Shown piece by piece: positions 56,044-64,000 of a stretch of DNA of 64,000 bases. Position 1 is the first letter of the stretch. Each line of letters opens with the position of its first letter. Under the pieces are notes generated by a model. The model did no database searches and was not told where the DNA came from. It saw only the letters and a program-made list of their open reading frames with translations. Both the position numbers and the translations under genes were made by a program. Origin of the DNA: Selaginella moellendorffii (taxonomy: Eukaryota > Streptophyta > Lycopodiopsida > Selaginellales > Selaginellaceae); the NCBI RefSeq assembly GCF_000143415.4, contig NW_003314383.1:184598-248597 (forward strand), given 5' to 3'.

Positions 56044-58569
56044 GAAAAACCAGAAGTAGAAAAAAATGTAAATTTCATTAACATATTTTATGATTATTCC
56101 CCTTCTTTTTTAATATATTCTCAATGGTTTATTGTTTGTTTAGTGGATACTAGAAATTGCCCAGCAAAAAGCTGGCGAGTTGGCAAGGTGAAGTTCTCAA
56201 AAAAATTTAAATCTGAGCCAAAAGACAAATACATTGGCCAAGAGTTTTATGACAGCTTGAAGCATAGCTCTAGTTCTCCTGTAGTGTTTTATATAAAATA
56301 ATTGTAGTTGTAGAAAGAAACATAAAGAATTTCTCACTGGGAACTACTCTAGTGACTATGGCTGGGACAACATTGCCATCGTATGTTCTTCTCGCATGTT
56401 GAAACCCAGCACAAAACCTAAAAATAGAATTTCCTCTGCAAGAACAAAAAGATCTTACCTATTCTTAGCTAGGGCATCCTACAAAGATGAGTGGAAAATT
56501 CTTGTGCAGCATATGAGAGATCCAAGCAGGCTCTCCAATTCTATAAGCACTAGCCATAGCAGTCCATTGCTAATCCAGCCCTAAAGAAAAATAGGATGGA
56601 TAAGACCCTATACACAGCATATGCAAGCTCTGTATATCCAACACTGCAAAGGATGATCACTTGACATACCATCCATAAACTCTATGCTTGAGCAATGCAA
56701 GCTTTTGGGCCTCCATCTCTAGCATTTGGCATTGCTTCTTCTTCTGCAAACTTTAAGGCTAAAGAGTTGCAGTAAAGAAGAGAAATCTGGAGCAAGCAAA
56801 ACTTGGTGTCAAGGAGGAGTTGTGATAAAGAAAATTTCCTTGGCTGCAAGGGTAGAGTAGAGGGGGCTGCGGTAAAAGGATAGTTTTTCCCTCCTTGGCT
56901 ACAACTTCCTAGTATTGCCCAGCAAATGCTGGATGAGTGCAAAAATTAGTAATTTTATACAATTTTTTTCTTCTGATATTTTTATATGTATATATATATA
57001 TTAGCATAGACTATATATTTAGAACACTGATATATTCCCAAAGTGTAAAAAAAGAATTACTAAGTAAATATTATTGATAAAGATATTATATACAGTATTA
57101 ATTGGGAATATGGATATATTTAGAGTACTAAGATTTTAGGAAACTTAATACTCAACCCAGAAAAAATTATAGTTATAAGAATAAATATATTTAGTACACT
57201 TCCAGAAAAAAACAATAAAATAAGAATTACCAAAAATAAATTTTATTAATTAGATGTTACATGGAAAGTATGTTTTTATTTGGGATATAAACAAATTTAG
57301 AATTCTAAAACTTTGAGAAAACTAATATATTACTATCAGACTCATAGAAATGTAAAGAAGAACTACTAAGTTTAATTATCACTAATTTAGGGAAGCAGTA
57401 TTTAATTATTATGTGTTTACTTGGAATATGAATAAATATATAACTAAGATTTAAGAACATTAATATATTACTCAGACCCAAACATAGCCTAAAATAAAAA
57501 AATTGTATGTAACCCTTAAACTCAAACATCTAGAAATAGAATCAAAATAAATTAATTTAATTTTAAGTAATATAGATTTAGTAAAGAATTACTTTGCCAT
57601 GTGTTTTTCTTAGAATATAGAACAATAAAAATTTAAGAACACTAATCTACTACCCAGACCAAAGTAAAACTAAGAAAAGAAATACAAAAAATAATTGTTA
57701 TTAATATTTAAACTATAAATTCAAAACCTGATATTCTATGTTCATAAGATTTATGAAGGTGTTTAATTTGTTTGTATTAAGATTAAGCTAACCCACACCT
57801 TGAGCATGCTGTAATTGCCCGATCAATACATTAGTACAGCTTAGTGGTGACTCTATCTATCAACTAAACATATACATAAAGAAGAAAATTGTAAGACAGG
57901 GCAAGTGCCATCTTAATTATACTAACTGATTGAGGCAAATTTAAGTCAAAATGAATTTTAATCATAGTATCCAAGCTAGGAAATGATATTCTTGGCCTAA
58001 TGGTTTTGCCACCTAAGCAACATCTCCTATACAATCACCAGCAGACTCAACAGCCATGCCCAACAGGAACCCCAAGAGCTGTTGTTCTCGTGCCCACACA
58101 ATCCTTTGCAAGAGTTTTCGAGGAGCAAAAAAAATTTGATAAGCAATGCAAGAGGGCCATAGACCCATAGCAGGCAACATCTTTTGTTACCTACTATCCA
58201 TGGTTTATGCCCCAGCAATTCTCTACCCCAGCACCCAGCCTCCGCCCGCAATCGGAGGAAGGTAGAATAGTGAAAGAGTTTGTGCTTACCTCGACTTTGA
58301 TCAACCATGGTGGACTTAATGCTCCCAGCCTTCTACTGCTGGAACTCTTATGTGAGCGAGTAGAAGCAGTGGGAGATAAAATCCTGGCTCCACAATCCAT
58401 GCAGCTTGTCCTTCTCCCAAAGCTTGGTTCTGTAGCATGTAGAGAGGCAGCAACACAGCCTAGCAATGTAGAGCAAGCAATACAAGAGCCTGTTAAACAG
58501 GCATCATCTACATAAAAGAGGAGCTTGAACCAAGATGTATCTCATTTTATAAATTTAATGCTTAATATA
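56044..58569. other. Repeat-like AT-rich stretch without genes
   Basis: The duplicate Hint flank runs to about 56,148 and then breaks. attgcccagcaaa..gctgg occurs twice in the same direction (56,155-56,174 and 56,914-56,932). Two moderately GC-rich patches (56,690-56,900 and 58,030-58,500) have open frames on both strands but no family resemblance. 56,940-57,780 is AT-rich and empty. Confidence 0.4.
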
Positions 58570-59382
58570 AATTTATATTTATCAATGTGAGGTCCAAATG
58601 TATACCTACGATACCGTATACTAATATTAATATAGTGGGATTTTGGTAGCTATTGGATTGGTTTCAATCAGAACCACTCACTTATATATATAAGCTAAGG
58701 TTTTTGGGTTAATTGATATGTATATTTTTTATATTCCCTTTCCATGTTTTATGCACTCACATTGGTGAAGATAAGGGGCATTTTTGATTGTCCTTGAGGA
58801 GTGCTTGGATTTGGGATTTTAGTTTAAATATAGCTTTTGCATTGTTTAGCTCCTTCTAGCTTTTTTTTCATTTATCCTCTTTTGCTCTTTCCTTTTCATT
58901 CATTTTCATGGCAGAGCAATAGTCTTTTCCTCCTTTGACTCTAGAGTAATAGTTGGTGCAATTGCTTGATGTTATGTGATTGCAATTGAATAACCAAACT
59001 CAGTTGATGGCAACATTCATAGCATGTGGTATAACTCTTCCTACTTTTAGTGCCAATCCTCACATTCAGTCAGAGTTTTTCATGGGAATCCTGGGCATAA
59101 TGTGTACCATTAGTTTGATCACTTCACAATGATTGCCACATATCATTCTTAGGATGATGTTTGACATTTGCGTGAGTTTCCCACATGTCTTCAAAGGACG
59201 GCGCTGCAGTGGTACAATGGTTTGAGCATAGCCAATCATGGGGATTGGAGTGTTCTCCCAAATGTCTTCAAACACATATTTGGACATGTTGACGATTGTG
59301 ATAATGCCTTCCAACAATTGCATCGTCTTTGTTAAAGGCCATCTGAGTCAATGATGCAATTTAGTGTTTGTTCTGAAGCCTC

Positions 59383-59990
59383 TTGCTTCATGCAGAGCCA
59401 AATATGTCAGAGTGGATCAAGCTAGGAATATTGTGGCCAGCACTTCGTCAAAATCTTGTCGAACTTATGGATGCCCTTGCTCCAGCCACTCTTGATGATG
59501 CTTTTCATTTGGCACAATGTTATGAGATGTCATCTCTTCCACTTCTGGTTACATGTCCTTCAACTCCACTTTTTGTGGGTGATGGTCTTGTTCTAATGGA
59601 GGTTAATGTTGTTGCTACTCGAGTCCAAGGACAAAGGCGAGGACGTGGTTGTGGCCGTGATATTCACTACTGGGCATATGATGAAGTTGGTTACACTTAT
59701 CAACGTTATTAGCCTTTTCTGGATTGGTGACCTCCATTTCCTGGATGGAGACTTTGTGTTGCAAATGTGACTTTGGGTATCGAAAGTTATCTGTCAGCTA
59801 GTCCTTATGGACACTCTTTCCTTACTGCCACGATGGCAGGAGGTTGGTATTGCTGGACCTATTATCAGTCTCCATCTAAGCTAGTTGAGAAACTGGTCTT
59901 CGCATGTGCACTTGACCAGATGAGCATAAGAAAGGAATTCCTAAGTGTCTATTTAATCAAGCATATTTAACCTGGTTAGAGAAACTCATT
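59383..59990 (+). pseudogene. Gypsy gag remnant
   Basis: The frame from 59,383 includes LVELMDALAPATLDDAFHLA then QCYEMSS, the usual 'P.TL.EA..LA..YE' element of plant gypsy gag, followed by a Gly/Arg-rich part (QGQRRGRGCGRD). After a stop, other frames continue with DQMSIRKE and KCLFNQAYLTWLEKLI, resembling a ruined zinc-knuckle region. Confidence 0.6.
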
Positions 59991-60344
59991 CGTTGACTTG
60001 CACTTGCTAGTGTTGGGAACCCTTGTGATATTGAGATTAGTCCCTCAATATTCGCTAGATGATAGCTTACCATGTTTACCAAACACCCTCGCTATCATGC
60101 CCTTTGTGTTAGTCTCAATTCAGTCCTAAATGTTATTTATTGAAAGTGTCCAGATTTGCTCATTTGGCATATCTATGGAATGTAGAGATTGGCCTAAACA
60201 CAATGGTGTTCATTCCGTGTCCAAATTCGCAATCTAGCGCTATTTCATATTTAGTAAGTTTTGAGTTTGTCCCAGAGACTAACTCCTGATATTAAGGGAG
60301 GCTTGGGGTGAAAGCCCAAAGCGTGTGTTCCTGAAGGGGCGGGG

Positions 60345-62080
60345 GGGGGGGTGTGAGACACAAAATCCCTAGGTGCCAAAGTGGAGCTGGAAGGGTGCCA
60401 TGTGGTAATGGCTGAAGCGAAAGCCAAACGAGCGTAACATGTTTGGACTAAAAGCTCCGCTTTGAAAGGGTGAGAGCGGGAGTGGAACTCCCAACAAACT
60501 GCTCGAGGAATGAGCACGAAGCGAGCAATAAGCGAGGCTCTAAAAAGGGACCCAAAAGGACCAACACATGACATGTGGAAGTGTCTGAGATGGAGTTCGA
60601 GATGGACCGAGACAGAGTCCGAGATGGAGTCTGAGATGGACCTGAGATGGAGTCTGAGATGGAGTTCGAGATGGACCAAGACAGAGTCCAAGATGGAGTC
60701 CGAGATGGACCCGAGATGGAGTTCGAGATGGAGTCCGAGATGGACCGAGATGGAGTCCAAGATGGAGTCCGAGATGGACCCGAGATGGAATCCAAGATGG
60801 AGTCCGAGAAGGACCCGAGATAGAGTCCGAGGTCGAGACCGAGACCGAGACCGATACTGAGACCGAGACCGAGACCGAGACTGAGACCGAGACCGAGACC
60901 GAGATTGGGACCGAGACCGAGACCGAGATCGGGACCAAGACCGAGACCGAGGCTGAGGCCGAGGCCGAGTCCAAGTCCGAGTCCGAGTCCGAGTCTGAGT
61001 CCGAGTCTGAGTTCGAGTCTGAGTTCGAGTCCGAGTTTGAGTCTGAGAGGGTGAAAGCCCAAAGTGTTCGTCTCCTAGACCCTGGGGGGTTTAGTGAGCT
61101 CCAAAAGTATAGTAAGGGGGAGGACTACAGTGGAGCCAGTTTGGCCAGGAAAGGCTAGTTTGGCCCAGGAAGGCTGTACCCAGTGTTGGGTGATGAGCTG
61201 CCCATTGGGAAGTCCAAGACTAGAGTGAACACAGACCGACAAGTGGGGTAGCTTGGTGAAGTGTTCAAGAGCCAGCTCTAGTTCCCCCAGGAGATCGACT
61301 GGCCGATGCTCCCAGTACAAGTGTGGGTGGCACTACCTACTTGGATACTAGGCGTGGCTCAACAAAACCTCGCTCTAAGCCCATGGCCAGAGCACCCAAA
61401 GGCGGAAGGCGGGGAGAGTACCCACGAGGCTTGCGTAAGGCCATGGTGTTCCGAAATGTTGTCCCAAGGGCCCAGATTGTGGAAAGGAAGAGAAGTAGTC
61501 CTCTGGTGTGGTGACTGAGGATACAGTCGTGCAGTGAGGAAGTCCCAGAGGACTGTGGGACTTAGTGGTCGGGCCTGTGGGCCTTGATCCAGTGGCAGTG
61601 TTGGTGAACACGGCCAAAGACAGAAAGGGACTTGGTGGGGACTAGAAAGGAGATATTGGGGAAGGCTATTCCCCATGTCTGCCGGCATCCTAAGGATGCT
61701 AAGGAGTGGATCTGGGATGACCACTCATGGACAGATGGCCCAGAGACGGAATTGCAATGCAGGTGGTGTTGGACCACCGATGTGACCAAGGTGGTTGGGC
61801 ATGGCCTAGCGTAACGGGCTGGTATGTTGGTGGTGCCTTGGGGTGTCGGTCATAGGACTGGACACGTGGAGCACTTGGACCAAGTGCAAAGGTTGAGTGG
61901 CATGGATGCCATTCTCGGGGCTAGAAGCCCCAAGTCCTGAGTGGGACTTATGGAGGTTGTGAATGAGACTCCTCCAAGTGGTCGGAGGTGCGGTTAAGTG
62001 ACTAAAGTAAAATGGAAAAATTAGTCGCTTACAGGGGGCTGTAGGGGGTTCCAAATGTATAGTAGGGATAGTGGGTAGGT
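60345..62080 (+). repeat. GAG-hexamer repeat element, youngest copy
   Basis: Starts after a G-run (60,340-60,351) with gtgagacacaaaatccctag, contains ggagtggaactcccaacaaa, then the array, then trailing unique-like DNA shared with copy 2 to about 62,030. GC-rich with many CpG sites, unlike the two older copies. Long frames on both strands over the array are explained by the 6-bp period and are not genes. Boundaries are approximate. Confidence 0.7.
60588..61040 (+). repeat. Purine-rich hexamer minisatellite array
   Basis: First part is built of GAGATGGAGTCC / GAGATGGACC units, the middle of (GAGACC)n with a near-perfect run at about 60,835-60,955, and the end of (GAGTCC/GAGTCT)n. The plus strand is strongly purine-biased. 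All six frames stay open for long distances. Confidence 0.9.
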
Positions 62081-62879
62081 TGGGCATGGCCAACTAACCT
62101 GAGGCATAGTCTAGCTCCTACTTGCGTGCCTGTCTTTGTTCTGCGTTCGGCTTGGGTCTAAGCCTAAGTTCCATTCCATGCTAGCTGGTGGAATACCCAT
62201 GCCCTTGTGTTAGGCCACCGGTATGCCAAAATAGTGCTAGACTTCGTTTGGCTCTGTTTTGCGTGCTGGTCCTAGTAAAGGGATGTTAGTTGCTCTAAGA
62301 CTGTTCCAAGTCACTCTATGCTTTTGTTCCTTTGCTCCTTGGGCTATATGCTCGGGAGTTGCTCCGTGGTCCGGTTCCATCACTCCTTGGCTCCATGCTT
62401 GGGAGTTTGGCATTGTTCCTTTGTTCAGTGGCCCAAGGCCTTGAACCTCGGGTTCCACACCATTGTCCTTTGGACACGTGGCATGTGACACATGGCATAT
62501 GACACATGGCACATGGAGGGTTTAGGTTCCGCTTCGTGGTGTTATCTTATGATAAATCACCATAGGATAAAGGCTAAAAACCACATGTGCTACACCTTGG
62601 CATCAACAACTTCTTATTAATGTTGCTGCAGTGGAAGGTTTGGACACCGAGATGCATCCAAAAAATGAGGAGTTACGCGAGTAATAGAGGGATCTTGCGC
62701 AAATAAATTAGTGACCCCTCCATCTTTCTTTCGAGAGTATCATCAAGGGGTCCACTCGCACTAGTTCATCCAGTGTTTATTTTCCAAACTCATTTTTATA
62801 ATAAGAGGTCTCATATTATTCTCTCCATGTTGGTTAATATAGGTTTAAGTTTATTTTCTACTGCTTGACTTTTTGCCAC

Positions 62880-63090
62880 ATATTCCCTTCTACACTTGTG
62901 TTGTGTAGTGGAGCCAATTTTCATTCTTTATGGCAATAGCCATACACATACATGTGCATGAAATGAGGCAAACCTAGTTGTGCATGTGGGCAATCTCAAG
63001 TTTGGGTTGCAGTCATTGTGGGTAGTGCTGAGTCAAGCTTTGATCTCATCCTTAGTATAAATTGGTTGTAGCGCAATCATACCAAGTATG
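62880..63090 (+). pseudogene. Gypsy aspartic-protease remnant
   Basis: In one frame LVLCSGANFHSL corresponds to the family 'LLDSGAxxSFI' site with Asp replaced by Cys. About 50 residues later SSFDLILSINWL corresponds to the 'fDVILGMDWL' strand, followed by KYDVEVC. Stops interrupt the frame. Confidence 0.5.
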
Positions 63091-63301
63091 ACGTTGAAGT
63101 TTGTCCCCTTGTCTCATACTTCCTTATATTCTATTCATTCCTCTCATTTCAATTCCTCTTTGTCCCTATACTTTTACTTTTGTTTGCATTATTTTTGTCT
63201 CCCCACTACTTTCTCTTATGTTTTTATCTTGTTTTGCTCTTCTCTTTTCCGATCCCTTTAACAGTCTTTGTGTTGCAACGGTTGATTGGTATGCAACACT
63301 T

Positions 63302-63645
63302 ATGAAGGAGTAGGCCGATCTCTTTGAATTTGACCTATCGTCTAGGGCCAAGATTGCCACACATAATCCAATTCCAATCGGGGATGCTCGTCCAATCAAG
63401 GTCCCTGTTCGTTGTCGATCACCCAAAGAAATCAAGATTTTACATGCAAACATCAAGGAGATGTTGGAAAAGGGTGTTATTCGAAAGTTGTGGAGTCCTT
63501 GGGCATATGAACTTCATCTTGTGATGAAACTTGATGGGAGTGTTTGTTTTTGCATTGACTATTGTTTGTTAAACGAAGTGATGATCCTGGATATGTACCT
63601 TCTTCCTCATTGTCAACCGTATATATGGTTATATTTTCACACTTG
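63302..63645 (+). pseudogene. Gypsy reverse transcriptase remnant (N-terminal part)
   Basis: After a TAG codon near the beginning, the frame reads NPIPIGDARPIKVPVRCRSP, then IKEMLEKGVIRKLWSPWAYE, then LDGSVCFCIDYCLLNEVM and DMYLLPH. This is the standard gypsy RT entry ('GVI..S.SPWA..L', 'DGS.RFC.DYR.LN..T..D.YPLP'). The active-site YxDD part is not reached; the frame is lost after 63,640. Confidence 0.75.
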
Positions 63646-63650
63646 AGGTT

Positions 63651-64000
63651 GCTTTTGTGAGTACTGATGTATTTCTAAGCTAGAAAAAGGTGAAAAATGA
63701 AGAAGCTCGCTGAAGAAGCTTCCTAGGAGTATTTTGTCTAGAGAGAGAAAAAGTGTTGGATTTCAAAAGTGAGAATTTGAAGAAGTTTTTTTCTATGAAG
63801 TCGAAGATCTTATCAAGGGAAGTTTTTCGGTGGTGAAATCAAGTTGATCGGAGTTGTGGATGAAGAATTATTAGCTAGAAAAGTCTCAGCCATTGGTTGG
63901 TGTTTAAGTTTTTGGTAGTTTGAAAATTAGGTATGGCCATTCAGTTATTTTACAGTTTTCTCTCTCTGGTTCTTGAGTTCATTCTGCTCAAAGATGGGGG
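63651..64000. other. Unassigned end of window
   Basis: Purine-rich DNA (gaagaagctcgctgaagaagc and similar). It does not continue the RT frame. Nothing recognised. Confidence 0.4.

Larger units (their letters stand above)
58570..63650 (+). mobile_element. Decayed Ty3/gypsy LTR retrotransposon with a nested insertion
   Basis: An LTR-like 5' part (58,570-58,870, repeated at 51.9 kb and inverted at 4.85 and 8.58 kb), a leader, gag remnants (59,383-59,990), then unrelated GAG-hexamer repeat DNA (about 60,300-62,550), then protease-like (about 62,880-63,090) and reverse-transcriptase-like (63,302-63,645) remnants in the same direction. The gag-protease-RT order fits Ty3/gypsy. Many stops; not active. 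The 3' end was not found in the window. Confidence 0.65.

Noticed and set aside
60448-61062. Long minus-strand frame of Leu-Gly repeats, and Ser-Val and Arg-Asp frames in the same place
   Set aside because: All come from a 6-bp repeat without stop codons; no start context, no splice sites and no non-repeat protein part.
1-64000. CRISPR arrays, bacterial operons or organelle DNA inserts
   Set aside because: No regular direct repeats with unique spacers, genes have spliceosomal introns, and no long organelle gene sequence was recognised.

Overview
The window looks like nuclear DNA of a land plant, most likely a lycophyte such as Selaginella. Its introns are very short (about 45-115 bp), genes are tightly packed, chloroplast-targeted genes of plant type are present (PFC1, TH1, a DUF1995 protein, a PotD-like binding protein), and there are NAC and AP2/ERF factors and a long PPR gene. 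The organism is inferred from gene content and intron size, not from a database match. Exon limits were read by hand from GT/AG sites that keep the frame open.

Layout. 1-9,400 is AT-rich and gene-poor. It holds a clean MITE, two decayed copies of a GAG-hexamer repeat element, LTR-like fragments and broken F-box and SANT-like gene pieces. 9,950-25,100 is a gene island: an unknown membrane-tailed protein, tRNA-Ser, a NOPCHAP1-like protein, an RRM-LOTUS-RING protein, a DUF1995 protein, a GH51 arabinofuranosidase, a ubiquitin protease and a NAC factor. 25,640-28,900 is an AT-rich gap with repeats and a decayed P-loop gene. 28,900-46,900 is a second island: a thylakoid zinc-finger protein, a DHHC acyltransferase, a two-HMA-domain protein, tRNA-Gln, a SET methyltransferase, a PotD-like protein, a small unknown protein, an AP2/ERF factor, PFC1, TH1, a DET2-like steroid reductase and NAD-dependent glycerol-3-phosphate dehydrogenase. 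47,300-56,100 holds a pseudogene, a PPR protein, and a local duplication of genes for secreted Hedgehog-type Hint (Hog) proteins, with an unknown multi-exon gene between the copies. 56,100-64,000 is repeat DNA dominated by a decayed Ty3/gypsy element into which the youngest GAG-repeat element seems to have inserted.

How the genes fit together. Most island genes are housekeeping and not pathway-linked. Their notable property is arrangement: several head-to-head pairs have start codons only 41-62 bp apart (GH51/ubiquitin protease, PotD-like/small protein, PFC1/TH1), and one tail-to-tail pair overlaps by 18 coding bases. The most unusual content is the tandem Hint family: a signal peptide is followed almost at once by the Hint Cys1, so there is almost no N-terminal domain to release. 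One copy looks intact, one is frameshifted, and a 3' remnant of a third remains.
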